DNA of 64,000 nt from Pohlia nutans (taxonomy: Eukaryota > Streptophyta > Bryopsida > Bryales > Mniaceae), in NCBI GenBank assembly GCA_022496805.1, contig CM040103.1:11550001-11614000 (forward strand). Reading direction: 5' to 3'. Numbering within the stretch: position 1 is the first letter of the stretch; each line of letters starts with the position of its first letter. Below are positions 23,542 through 35,335 of the stretch, in pieces. The translations under genes and the position numbers were made by a program. Below the pieces are notes generated by a model that did no database searches, was not told the origin of the DNA, and saw nothing but the letters and a program-made list of their open reading frames with translations.

Positions 23542-24048
23542 GTGTTGGGAGTTGTGTTCCTACAATATTGGTTGCAGGATAATTGTGACGACTTGTTTGA
23601 CATACATTTGCAAGTGATCAAAGAGTGGTTTTGTCAAATAAAAACTGTGAATGGTTGTGACAAGGACCAACAATCAAAGCAAGTCAAAGCTCCTTCGGAT
23701 TGGCACTTGCTAAACATACAACAATGTCTATTCAAATTGACCATGCAGTCACATGCTAAGGCCACGGAGTTGCCTCTTGATGTGAACTTTGTTACAAAGT
23801 TGTGGCAAAAATTGGAATGCAACGCGTTGTTGTTGAAGAAGCTTTCAGAGTTCATGAAACTTGCTCAAATGGTGGTGATGGCAATTTTTGGGTCTTGTGA
23901 AGACGAGAGAACATTCTCTATCTTGTCCTTTGTAAAAAATAACGTTAGGAACCGGTTCGAAGTTAATTTGAACACGTGCATCAAGATGTTTTTGCAAAGC
24001 TCGTACTCACTTGAATCCTTCCTTTACAACGTTGCCTTATATCACTAG
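23542..24048 (+). pseudogene. hAT transposase C-terminal fragment
   Basis: A frame of 168 codons with no ATG at its start, opening only from a GTG. Its last about 70 residues fit the hAT dimerisation domain (hATC): a helix FMKLAQMVVMAIFGS, then CEDERTFSILSFVKN, then RNRF and a NL..CIKMF helix. The N-terminal zinc finger and the DDE catalytic core are missing, so this is a broken relic of an hAT DNA transposon. No terminal repeats or 8-bp duplication were located. Confidence 0.75.
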
Positions 24049-24303
24049 AGGGAAGCTAAGGAGAGCCAGGTACAGTGCTCACTTGTGAGCTCCTTTGTCT
24101 CCATGACATCCGCACGTTTGTGCTTGTGGACTTTATGAGTCTTTCTCATATTTGTTACAATTGAATGACATTAACTAGGTTGGAGTGGGTGGATGGGATC
24201 AGATGTTGCTTTGGGTAGTCTTGGGGTTCAACTCCCTGTCTAATGCAATTTTTGTGTGATTATGTTCATGGTTTTGGCTCTAATCCATGTTGTTTTTTCA
24301 AGC
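24049..24303. other. non-coding spacer
   Basis: Nothing recognised. Confidence 0.4.
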
Positions 24304-24850
24304 TTAACCCTTTGACGCACCAACATCCATATTCTAAACGCTGGATGATTTTTGTTGCGTCCTTTCACCACATCTAGTGATCTTTTTCATTCATCCAAAA
24401 TTCTCTTGATTCTTGTGTTAGTTACCTACCACTTGTACGGTACGGATTTTCAAAATAAGATAATTTGAATTTTTGAAAAATAACAAAAGTTGTTTATGTC
24501 AAGTTTCATTCTTAGTTCAAAAAGTGGGACCTCAAACTTGATTTTTCATAATAAATAGAATCAATATTGAAAACCATACCATCTTGTAGTGCATGTTATT
24601 CCAATTTCATTACAATATTTTTTTATTCTTTTATGTTGATTTTGAATTTTAAATTGAATTTCAAGAGAAAACCTTGCAAAATGAATTAAAAAAGATTAAT
24701 AATAAATATGATGAATCCAACCGTACAGACGATATCTTTACATTGACATTTACAACTTTGTTTTGTACATCAACTCCATTTTTATTTTTCATCAAACGTT
24801 TTATAACAAATCTTTGAAAACAGTGTTGAATCGGGACCTTAAAGGGTTAA
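24304..24850. repeat. TTAA-bounded element, 548-bp family, copy B
   Basis: Ends TTAACCCTTTGACGC and, in reverse, TTAACCCTTTAAGGTCCC, bounded by TTAA on both sides. Full-length match to 8701-9250 and 62885-63432. Confidence 0.9.
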
Positions 24851-25044
24851 TGCCATGTTTGGGTAATTTTATGGTGTATGTGATGATTTTGTGTGATGGT
24901 TTCATGTATGTCCAAGGTTTTGTGTATGTTTTGAATACGTGTGTATGTATTCATCGTTTTCATTGCTCATTTGCTAGTGTGGCCAAAACTGACTCAATGA
25001 ATGCACACAGGTGCCAGAATTGAATACATTGGAGCCCATAAGGG

Positions 25045-25640
25045 CATCCTCAATGCAACATGGTAAAGCTCACGGCAACCAAAAATTAGAGAGTAAAATT
25101 ACCATCATTAGAAGCGTATCTAAATATATCTGAGATACTTCTCAAGAAAAAAAAATTGTAAAAATTTGACGTAGGTGAAATCCCTCATTGAAAACATCAC
25201 ATTTTCAAAATTTAGAGGGAGTGCACCAAATCTTGCTTAAAAATGGAAAGATCCTCCCGTACTCCCTCTATATTTCTGAAATTTAGAGAGAGTGTAGGAG
25301 GATCTTTCCATTTTTAAGCAAGATTTGGTGCACTCCCTCTAAATTTTGAAAATGTGGTGTTTTCAATGGGACATTTCACCTATGTCCCAATTTCACAATT
25401 TTTTTTCTTAAAGTGTAATTTTTGTAATATTAATTGCAACGACGCTAGCGTGCGAGCCTAGAGAGGAGAGCCCGAGAGCGGAGAGCAGGAATTTGGAGAG
25501 CCTAGAGCCTAAGATCCATCTGAATTTTGAAAATGATACTAATTTTAGAATATAAAATTTTATTTTTAGATTATTTACTATTTATAGTAAATTTTGGTAC
25601 CCTATGACCGCTGAACCTATAACCGTGGGTTAGTACTTAG
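25045..25640. repeat. foldback element, GGGCATCCTCAATGC family, copy 1
   Basis: It starts GGGCATCCTCAATGCAACA and contains a long near-perfect hairpin at about 25140-25430 (arms over 100 bases, with GGAAAGATCCTCC and GGAGGATCTTTCC at the centre). The interior GATGGTAATTT-type block (as its reverse complement) and CCTATAACCGTGGG are shared, in reverse orientation, with 38270-38550. Confidence 0.7.
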
Positions 25641-25924
25641 TAGAGTACACTATTTATAGTCAGCCTGAAAAATTGGATATTTATAGGGTTTAGAGTATGA
25701 AATTGAATCCAATGAAGAGAGCCTCTTGAAAAGAGACAAGAACAGAAAGAGAACAAGTGGACCTATATGTAGGATTTTCATTTTTTCTTTTTGTGTAATA
25801 CATAGTTATAGTAGTCAAACTTATCAAGCAAGCTAGTACTTCAGCCAATTCGAAATAGGGCTTCAGCCATTCAAAATAGGAAGCTATTGCTTCTAGTTCT
25901 AGTCTCTCTGTCTAAACACCAATT

Positions 25925-27060
25925 GTGACTCATTTTTCAATCCTCGGTCTTGATGATCCCGGCCGCCACAAGAATTTTTTTAACCTCATCCAAGCTGAGA
26001 GTAGGAGCATGGATGTACGTGTCAACTTTATAGTCCAGCTTGCAAAAGTAACCAAAAATTTAGTAAAGGTGTTTGCAGTTGACGTACTGGCCACGCCTCC
26101 CAACAGCTGCAGAGTTCATGCTAGCGTAATGTGGGCACGTACATGACGGAAAATTGCACAATGTGATATTGTACAAATTTTCGTCGGGTTCCACCCCGGA
26201 CTGGAGCCTGATGATGGCACCAAGGCTGGGTAGGGGAGGAGGTTGATGCGGAGAATATTCGCCTTCACGTTTCTTGCACTCTCTCATTGATTGCGGTGAG
26301 CTTCCGTGGAAGCTTTGGTGTTCCGTCGCACGTTTTTGTCGTTTCGGGAGGATGGGATCCTATCAGCATGCAATGGCCTCGGGTGAGTCCACAAGATGGG
26401 CTCAAACACCTTCGACATCGTAAAGAGGCGTGGAGGCAAAAGGGCTGTAGTGAACTCTAGACGGAACCCGGCCTCCTGGAGCTCTAGGATCTTTGAACAC
26501 GTGAGGTCCGTACCCGAGAGAACGTGCTAAACATCTGGGATTTCCGAGCGGTCTATGACAAAGAAGCACTTCGGTCCCATGATACATCGTGCGATTTGGT
26601 CTAGACAAAACCAGAAATCAACTGTTTGAGGTTTAGTCCGCCGCCATCGCAATGTCATCATCTCCACCATCGCAATGTCCAAGTTCTTGGCAGTGGTTGT
26701 ATTAGCTACTTCTATTGCAATCAATCCAGTGATGGTCTTCAAAGATTCTCTGAATTTTTCTTTTGCAACTAGGTGTCGATGATAACCCAAGTGGATACAA
26801 GCACGAGACATGTTGCCAATGTTGAGCACGTAATACACCGGCGCTGAGCAAAAGTCTTGGCATAACGGGAGCTTCTTGCAAACTTTCCAAACAAGTGAAG
26901 AATCATGAGGAGGGTTAAACCAAATGTTGAATGGAAAATTAGTTGTACCTGTCCATTCCATCTCATTTTTTTTGGGCGCTCTAGCAAGAAGTCACAATCT
27001 TCGTTCTCACAGCGCAACGCACCAACACACGTCAACCTTCTAAACTTCAAGCCAAGGTTG
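25925..27060 (-). pseudogene. degraded SWIM zinc-finger protein, probably transposon-derived
   Basis: Three minus-strand pieces line up in order but in different frames or separated by stops. The first, at about 27050-26955, has CENEDCDFL. The second, at about 26961-26527, has NMSRACIHLG, H-P-like and TTAKN segments. The third, at about 26290-26060, has a SWIM-type Cys/His pattern (SCTCPHY...NCKHLY). I associate this combination with uncharacterised repetitive SWIM-domain proteins in seedless plants. SWIM fingers are also common in Mutator-type transposases. At least one frameshift (near 26955) and one in-frame stop (near 26525) make it non-functional. Confidence 0.5.
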
Positions 27061-27530
27061 TTGTGTATCTTTAACGTTGTCGTGTGGGACTAAGTGAGAC
27101 TGCTTTAACGTTTGTCTATTTCCTGTATGCTCCGGAGATGTACGATTCCACAACATCATGGCAACTCAAAAACTACGTCCCCGTCAAATTGTAGAGGGAA
27201 AAAATGCACCTTATGATTCTCTACGCAATCAAAATCTATGTGAGCAAGTTCATTCCAAGATTAAGGAACACTTGAGAGCTTTCGCAAACATTGCATGACA
27301 CTAGGACAGTCTTGTGAAGTTGGACAACGAACATTCAAGAGGGGACTTTGACAAAACTAAGATGGGGTTTTCCTCTCAGATTCACTAAACAGTTCAATGA
27401 TAGGATCTAGAGCCTCACGTTTCACATTACGAATGTTGATCATAATAGCTCTGAGGCTTGTAACATACCATTGAGGCTCAAGAGACTGTAAGGTTTTAGG
27501 ACATAAAGGTAGCAGCTCTACAGTGGATGT
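27061..27530. other. non-coding, possible upstream remainder of the SWIM pseudogene
   Basis: No frame could be assigned. Confidence 0.3.
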
Positions 27531-27835
27531 GCCGTCAAATCAAGGTTTGAGTTGAAACTTTTGGCTTCAAGTGAGGGCTCAAATGTGCCCTCAGCCCGGA
27601 GGGCATGTTGAAGGTACATGGAGTAGCCTAATGTGCTCGTGAGGCTTGGTATCATGCGCTCGTGAGGTGGCTATTGCCCCGCATACTCGCATCCAAAAAA
27701 GCCGTCAAATCAAGGTTTTAGTTGAAACTTTTGGCTTCAAGTGAGGACTCAAATGTGCCCTCCGCCCCGAGGGCATGTTGTAGGTATATGGGGTAGCCCA
27801 ATGTACTTGTGAAGGTTGGTCATATATAACATTAT
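27531..27835. repeat. tandem duplication, about 170-bp period
   Basis: GCCGTCAAATCAAGG starts at 27531 and again at 27701. Each is followed by GAAACTTTTGGCTTCAAGTG and a GGGCATGTTG-AGGTA-ATGG-GTAGCC block. Confidence 0.8.
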
Positions 27836-27889
27836 GGCTACATCATTTAGTTGGAACGTGACGCGCAAGTACAAATTGCATTACTTACC

Positions 27890-28273
27890 CGCTGCCCTTT
27901 CATGCAAACCCAGGGCCCTCCCACATGGCCCTCGGCCCCAACAGCTCATCCATCACTCGCCAAACCAGACTTCGTCACACCCAAAATAGCACTCGAGAAC
28001 CTTCTCCAGACTTTTTTTTAGAAGTATGCCTTGAAATATGTTTTTGGAAAGCTTGAGTAAAGGGATTTTTAGCGGTGCATAGCACATTCAATTTGGACAT
28101 AACCTTCAAAAGTTATGCTCAATTTAAATAGTCACGCTGATAATTGGGGCGGTAAACCTTTCAATAGACCATAACTTATGGAGTTTCTGTCCAAACTCAA
28201 TGAGTCTTATACTCTTGATACGCCCTTTGCGAGAGCTTCCCAAAAACATATGACAAAGCATACTTCCAAAACA
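27890..28273. repeat. 574-type foldback element, left part, interrupted by Copia
   Basis: It contains GGGCCCTCCCACATGGCC, AGCACTCGAGAACCTTCTCCA and the inverted-repeat core found in the array at 34058-35205. It breaks off at the AAACA target duplication (28269-28273) and resumes at 33841. Confidence 0.85.
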
Positions 28274-28592
28274 TATTGAAGGTTAGATTAGAATGCCAAA
28301 GCCTCACACAAACACTTGGAATGCATAGGAAAGAGATAATCTTTACTCACGGGCTGCCCCTCTTAAGTAGCACACCCAAGGGACTCCCCTTGGCAAACCA
28401 TATGGGACATCAGCCCATACTCAACTCCTAATACACTAGGATCAGCCCATATCACTTGGGAGACCCAATTCTCATTACTTCTAACTAGTACTACTTCACT
28501 AGTTGCAACTCTAGCTCATTCGCATCATCTATACTAGCTAATGCGCATTGGCTATGAGCAACTTCAGCCCACGCAATCATCCTACTTCAACA
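28274..28592 (-). repeat. Copia 3' LTR
   Basis: 319 bp, identical by eye to 33522-33840. The polyprotein frame terminates inside it (TGA at 28577-28579). Confidence 0.97.
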
Positions 28593-31500
28593 CTCCCACT
28601 TTGCGAATAGCCAAAGCCTTGGAGCCCAAACGCCACCACTAGTCTTTGATGTCGATCTCTCGCAAGAGCCTTTGTGAGCACGTCCGCCACCATGTGCTCC
28701 GTCGGACAATACTTCAACTCTATCACCTTCATCTCTAACTTTTCTCGAATGAAGTGATATTGCACATCAATGTGCTTTGTGCGTGAATGATGCGTTGGAT
28801 TCTTCGCCAATGACATACTCCCTTGGTTGTCACTCATAATTGTTGTAGCCTCCTCTTGAGTGCATCTCACATCCGCCATTAGTTGCCTCAACCAAATGGC
28901 CTCCTTCGTACCGTGGCTCGTCGCCATGTACTCTGCCTCAACCGTTGACGTGGCCGTGGTTTGTTGGCGCTTGCTATTCCATGAAACGGCCCCCGATCCA
29001 ACTTTGAACATGTACCCCGTGGTCGATCTACGATCATTGGTATCACCCGCATAATCCGCATCACAATACCCACTCAACACAATGTTGTCACCTCTAAGAC
29101 ACAACCTCACATCACTTGTGCCTTTTAAGTACCGCATGATCCTCTTGACCGCAACCCAATGACTTGAACCCGGTCTTGCCATGTGTTGACTCACAACGCT
29201 GATTGGATACGCAAGGTCCGGCCTTGTTGCAATCATAGCATACATCTATGACCCTACAGCTTGCTTGTATGGCACATCCACCATAGATTGAGCCTCTAAT
29301 GCATACTCCTCATCCGTGAGCTTCACGAGCTTGGAATTCACATCCAATGGAGTGCCAACCGGCTTGCAATCCTCCATGCCAAAGCGTTTGAGCACATCCA
29401 TAACATACTTGCTTTGATTCATTGTTATGGTGCGTGTTGCTCTATCTCGCACAAACTCAACTCCTAGACAAAAGTGCAACTCACCGAGATCACTCATCTC
29501 GTACTCGTTCTCAAGCATTGCCTTCAATGCCTTCAAAGAGCTCATACAACTTGCAAGGATGATCAAATCATCCACATATATGATCACGATGACCACATGT
29601 TGCCCCTTTTGCAGGAAACACAAGCTGTGATCAGCGATGCTCCTTGTGAACCCGATATGAACAAGAAACGTGTCAATCTTTTGATACCATGCGCGTGGAG
29701 ATTGCTTCAACCCATACAATGACTTGTTCAACTTGCAAACAAGGTTCTCATTACCTCGTTGCACAAATCCCTCGGGTTGCACCATGTAGATGTCCTCGTC
29801 CAACTCGCCGTTCAAGAACGCCGTCTTGACATCTATTTGATGCATTTCCAAATCCATGGCAGCCCCGATGGCCAAAATGCATCGAATAGTGGTGAATTTT
29901 GCCACTGGTGCAAAGGTCTCATGAAAATCAACACCTTCGATTTGTGAAAAGCCCTTTGCCACCAATCTTGCCTTATAACAAACTACATCACCCGTTGCAT
30001 CTCTCTTTGCACGAAATACCCACTTACAACCGATAGCGTTGCGATTCTTGGGGAGGGGAGTCAATTCCCAAGTGCCATTGTCCATCAACGATTTGTACTC
30101 CTCTTGCATGGCTTGCTCCCACTTGTTTGCATCATCACAACTCAATGCTTCACGAATCGTCAATGGAGCATCTTAAAGTGCAACGTTTGCATGTTCCTCC
30201 TCACCTTGAGGGAGAATATGATTCTTCCACCACTCGCCAAGTGGTCTACGATTTCTCTCTAGATAACGACGATCGCTCGAGGATGCATTGTCTTCAACCG
30301 CCGTTGCTTGTGCCTTTTTCTCGCCATTCTTCGTCTTCAAAGGTTGCTCCTCAATATGTTCCTCATCACCACCATCTTCGTCATCTTCGTCTTCATCAAC
30401 AATATCAATAACGGGAGATTTGGAAGATTGGTCCACAATCGCCGGTTTATCGCCACTTCTCCCACTTGGACCATCGTCCAAATTGTCTTCAACCTTGGAA
30501 TTCTCGCAAAATGTCACATCACGAGCTCGAATGATCTTCTTGGTCTCGAGCAACATGAGCCTGTACGCCTTGGTACCTTCACAATATCCAAGAAACACAC
30601 ATTTTGTTGCCTTGGCCTCAAGTTTGGTTCTTTGAGAATCGGGTACCTTTGCAAATGCGATGCATCCAAATGTGCGCATGTGCTCCACGCGGGGTGGCCT
30701 CCCACTCCACGCTTGCTCTGGTGTCATGTTTTGAACCGCACTCGTCGGGCATCGGTTGCGTGTGTACACCGCAGTCACCACCGCTTCCGCCTAAAGGTCC
30801 AAACCCAAATTTTGTGCATGCAACATACTCCTTGCCATCTCCACAATCGTTCTATTTGCACGCTCTGCAACTCCATTTTGTTGTGGCGTATATGGCGTTG
30901 TCGTTTGTCTAGCAATGCCTTCTTTCTTCAATAACTCTCCAAATTGGTTGGACATGAACTCGCCTCCATTATCCGATCGAAACACCTTGATCTTGTGCTC
31001 GGATTGCTTCTCAACCAACGCCTTAAACTCTTTGAACTTCTCAAAACACTCGCTCTTTGCTTTGATCGGATACAACCATATCTTCCTCGAAAAGTCATCA
31101 ATGAACGTCACAAAATACTTGCAACCCCCCATAGACGTGGTCTTCATCGGACCACACACGTCGGAATGCACAATCTCAAGTACCTTGGTTGCACGAGTTG
31201 CCCCATCAACTAGAAACGGTGAGCGTTGTTGCTTGCCTTCAATACAACCCTCACATGTGAATGAACTAGGCGCGACGTGTGATTGAGGAAGATCCATGCC
31301 ACTTACCATTCCACGGAGTGCTTTGACACTCTTGACATTCAAATGCCCGAGTCGACGATGCCACAACGCCAACTTGTCCTCGTTTGAACTCGATTGCACC
31401 AACGTTGCGGATTCCGCCGCGTGCATCTTGGAAAACTTGATTTGATACAAGCCGTTGACTTCGTGTATAATGGCCACCTCCTCACGACTTGGGGACAACA

Positions 31501-32650
31501 CAAAACACCCTTCGTCGCTAAATTCCACTCGCAAATGCTTCATCACCAAATGTCGCACCGATAAAAGATTTGCCTTCAATTTGGGAACGTGGAGGACATC
31601 ATGGATGGTAATTGTCTTCACACGACCCTTCACCTCGGTGTCTACAACGATGGATCCTCTACCCACGGCTTGAAGAACCGTATCATCACCCAAAATGACA
31701 TTCTTTGGAGATATGACGTGATATGATTGGAAACAAGTCCTATTGGGCGCCATGTGACTCGAGGCGCCCGAATCAACAATCCAATCGATCACACTACCAT
31801 TGCATGACACGTCACTTGCCATCATTGCATACTCGTCCCCGTCATCACTACAACAAGAAAGGCTAGTCATAAATGCATACTCATCACCCGCATCGTTGAC
31901 CTTTGTATAGTTGGCACTTTCCTCTCTCTTGCTCTTGTAGCAAAATTTTGCCAAATGGCCCTTCTTACCGCAATAGTAGCATACCTTGTCCGTAGAGCTC
32001 CCACTCGCACCGCTCTTCGATTGCTTCGCCATAAGCGCCGCGCTATCGCCACGAGTCTCGTTCTCTTTGCGCCGCGAGAGTTCATGCAACAACCGTGATA
32101 TCACATAATCCAGAGTGAGCTCTGCAATGGGCCTACTCTCTATAGCAACGATAAGATACTCGTACGACGGAGGCAAACTCTCGAGGAGCGTCATAACAAT
32201 ATCACCGTCGGTAATGTTCACGTCGGCGCCGTTGAGCTGATCCGCAAGAGCCTTCACTTTGTTGATGTGCGCCAACATGTCGTCGTTTTCTTCCATCTTG
32301 ATGGTGAAAAACTTGCGCCTCAAGAACAAGATATTGACCAAGCTCTTTGCCTCATGAATATTGCAAAGCTTGGCCCATGCCTCGGCGGGAGTCTTGCACG
32401 ACCGAATATGAGAGAGTTGGGAATCAGAAAGATTGAGCGCAAGAATCGCAAACGCCTTCTTCTCGCGCCGAGTGTATGCAGTTTTCACTCTAGCATTGGC
32501 ATCGGACGAAGGGGGTTCCTCGCTACCGTCAACTATCTCCCACAATTCCTTTTCGGCCATGACCATTTCCATCTTGAATTTCCACAAGTGGAAATTGACT
32601 CCATCGAACTTGTCTACAACTTTGGGACCCTCACCCTCAAATGAAGCCAT
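28577..32650 (-). pseudogene. Copia Gag-Pol polyprotein, one frame with three premature stops
   Basis: One frame from the ATG at 32648-32650 to the TGA at 28577-28579 (1358 codons). It is interrupted by TAG at 30791-30793, TAA at 30173-30175 and TAG at 29246-29248, with no frameshift. Domains in order: Gag (UBN2-like), CCHC knuckle (C224, C227, H232, C237), aspartic protease VDSGAS (292-297), integrase with its His/Cys finger (HRRLGHL ... CEGCIEGK) and acidic core (HSDVCGP, RSDNGGEF, NGVAE), reverse transcriptase (CKWVFRAKRD, YVDDLI) and RNase H (SDNQGSMSLAKN). The stops fall in the integrase C-terminal region, in the linker before the reverse transcriptase, and at the start of RNase H. Gag, protease and the integrase core are intact, but RT and RNase H would need readthrough or supply in trans. 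Confidence 0.95.
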
Positions 32651-33521
32651 TTTCTTGACTCAAGTACGGACCCCCACAAAAATCAGCCCCTAAAAAGCTA
32701 AGAGAAATTGTTTTTATGAATTTTTGACAATTTTGTGAAATGTGAAGCAAATTGCACACGTATGTGCTTCCAATGCCCCCAAAGCTATTCCCAACACTAA
32801 ATCAGCACCTTTGTGCTACACATCAACCTCACAACACTCAATCGTGATGCTTCCCAATACAAATGCCTAAGATGTTACCACAACACCTTAACTAAGTGAA
32901 TTGCGCACTCCTTTGCTCCAATTCACTCAAATCAGCACCCTAGTGCCTCACAACATGTAATGCACCCTCTTGTGCATTCACTAACCCAAACTCTAATTTT
33001 GAGCACTCCAAGGGCATTAATCACATTCAAAACCCTTGTGCAAGAATTGCAATACTAAAATCAGATTGTAGACTCACCCCAAGAGCCTCAAACCATAAAT
33101 GTGCCTTGCAACAACACAAGTGCACAAATTGAGCACAAATTGAGCCAATAAACTCCAATAAGCTCCAATAAGCTCCAATCAGCTCCAATATACTCCAACA
33201 AGCACCAATAAGCTCCAAAGCTCCAATTCAGCCCTTGTAGACGTGCATAAACTCCAAAAGTGCTCCAAAGTGCTCCAAAAGCTCCGAATCACCAATTGAA
33301 TGCTCCAAAGTGCCAATTCAGCCCTCCAACACGTAGATCAAAGGTAGGAAGATTGTAATACCTCCCAATGTCGAAATCAGCCCACCAAAGCTCGAATTCA
33401 GCCCTCCAAAGCTCCAAATCAGCGCTCCAATACTCCAAAATCAGCGCTCCAACGCACGACCTCCACACAATGAGCAATCTAATCTTTGACTCACGCAAAA
33501 CACATGAGTGGGCCCATAACC

Positions 33522-33840
33522 TATTGAAGGTTAGATTAGAATGCCAAAGCCTCACACAAACACTTGGAATGCATAGGAAAGAGATAATCTTTACTCACGG
33601 GCTGCCCCTCTTAAGTAGCACACCCAAGGGACTCCCCTTGGCAAACCATATGGGACATCAGCCCATACTCAACTCCTAATACACTAGGATCAGCCCATAT
33701 CACTTGGGAGACCCAATTCTCATTACTTCTAACTAGTACTACTTCACTAGTTGCAACTCTAGCTCATTCGCATCATCTATACTAGCTAATGCGCATTGGC
33801 TATGAGCAACTTCAGCCCACGCAATCATCCTACTTCAACA
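33522..33840 (-). repeat. Copia 5' LTR
   Basis: 319 bp. It should carry the promoter of the minus-strand element. Confidence 0.97.
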
Positions 33841-34057
33841 AAACAAAGTCTGAAGAAGCTTCTCGAGTGCTAATCTTAGGCGTCACGAGTTCTAGATTAG
33901 CGTGTGGGAGGGCCCAGGGTTTGCTTGCAATGTCAATGTTGTGGTGTGGAATTTGTGTTGGGCAACCCGAGACTATAAGCGTCACGAGTTCTCTCCGTGA
34001 TTGTGCAGGGGCTGGAATGCAAACCCTAGACCCTCCCACATAGCCGTCGGGGCCGAC
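33841..34057. repeat. 574-type foldback element, right part, after Copia
   Basis: It continues the element broken at 28273, starting with the AAACA duplication and then CTTCTCGAGTGCTA and GGCGTCACGAGTTC. Confidence 0.8.
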
Positions 34058-35335
34058 GGCAATGTGGGAGGGCCCAGGGTTTGCTTGCAATGTCCATGTT
34101 GGGGTGCGAAATTTGTGGTGGACAGCCCGAGAGTCTTGGCGTCACGAGTTTTCTACATGATTGTGTAGGGGCGGAAATGCAAACCTTGGGCCCTCCCACA
34201 TTGTCGTCGGCCCCGACGGCTATCCCATGACTCCCCAAAGTGTAACTCGTGATGCCCAAAATAGCACTCGAAAACCTTCTCCAAACGTTTTTTTGGAAGT
34301 ATGCCTTGTCATATGTTTTTGGAAAGCTCTTGCAAAGGGCGTTTCATCGGTGTATAGCACATCCAATTTGGACATAAACTTCAAAAGTTATCCTCAATTG
34401 AAATAGTCATGCTAGTATTCTAGGCTGTGAAGATTTCAATAGACCATAACTTATGGAGTTTTTGTCCAAATTGGATGTGCTATACACCGATGAAACGCCC
34501 TTTGCAAGAGCTTTCCAAAAACATATGACAAGGCATACTTCCAAAAAAACGTTTCGAGAAGGTTTTCGAGTGCTATTTTGGGCATCACGAGTTACACTTT
34601 GGCGAGTCATGGGATAGCCGTCGGGGCCGACGGCAATGTGGGAGGGCCCAGGGTTTGCTTGCAATGTCAATGTTGGGGTGCGAAATTTGTGGTGAACAGC
34701 CCGAGACTCTTGGCGTCACGAGTTCTCTACATGATTGTGTAGGGGCGGAAATGCAAACCTTGGGCCCTCCCACATTGCCGTCGGCCCCGACGGCTATCCC
34801 ATGACTCCCCAAAGTGTAACTCGTAATGCCCAAAATAGCACTCGAAAACCTTCTCCAGACATTTTTTTGGAAGTATGCCTTGTCATATGTTTTTGGAAAG
34901 CTCTTGCAAAGGGCGTTTCATCGGTGTATAGCACATCCAATTTGGACATAAACTTCAAAAGTTATGCTCAATTGAAATAGTCAGGCTAATATTCTAGGCT
35001 GTGAAGATTTCAATAGACCATAACTTATGGAGTTTTTGTCCAAATTGGATGTGCTATACACCGATGAAACGCCCTTTGCAAGAGCTTTCCAAAAACATAT
35101 GACAAGGCATACTTCCAAAAAAACGTTTTGAGAAGGTTTTCGAGTGCTATTTTGGGCATCACGAGTTACACTTTGGCGAGTCATGGGATAGCCGTCGGGG
35201 CCGACGGCAATGTGGGAGGGCCCAGGGTTTGCTTGCAATGTCAATGTTGGGGTGCGAAATTTGTGGTGGACAGCTCGGGACCATTGGCGTCACGAGTTCT
35301 CTACATGATTGTGTGGGGGCGGATATGCAAACGGG
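34058..35335. repeat. tandem array of 574-bp units, each a foldback (2.2 copies)
   Basis: The block starting GGCAATGTGGGAGGGCCCAG occurs at 34058, 34632 and 35206, an exact 574-bp period. Within each unit the segment from GGGCCCTCCCACATT (about 34189, 34763) to its reverse complement about 460 bp later is a long, nearly perfect palindrome. It is centred on a GAAATAGTCA-GCTA-TATTCTAGGC core. All frames in it occur on both strands and are repeat shadows. Confidence 0.92.

Larger units (their letters stand above)
28274..33840 (-). mobile_element. complete Ty1/Copia LTR retrotransposon, 5567 bp
   Basis: Two LTRs of 319 bp (28274-28592 and 33522-33840) look identical base for base. The element starts TGTTGAAG on its own strand and its ends read as a TG...TA pair. 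AAACA is duplicated at both outer flanks (28269-28273, 33841-33845). A purine-rich tract (CGCAAAGTGGGAG) sits directly before the 3' LTR. Gene order on the minus strand is Gag, protease, integrase, reverse transcriptase, RNase H, which defines Copia. The leader (32651-33521) is unusually repetitive, with iterated AGCTCCAATA at about 33140-33450. No initiator-Met tRNA primer site was recognised after the 5' LTR. Confidence 0.98.

Noticed and set aside
28860..32693. Plus-strand ORFs through the Copia element
   Set aside because: Complements of the Gag-Pol frame, without domains.
33500..33521. Initiator-Met tRNA primer-binding site for the Copia element
   Set aside because: The sequence after the 5' LTR on the minus strand begins GGTTATGGGCCCAC and does not match the usual TGGTATCAGAGC site; not annotated.
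33830..35240. Repeated 77-87-codon ORFs in both orientations with QANPGPSHIAVGPDGY-type sequence
   Set aside because: They arise from the palindromic 574-bp units and read similarly on both strands, so they are a property of the foldback, not a gene family.
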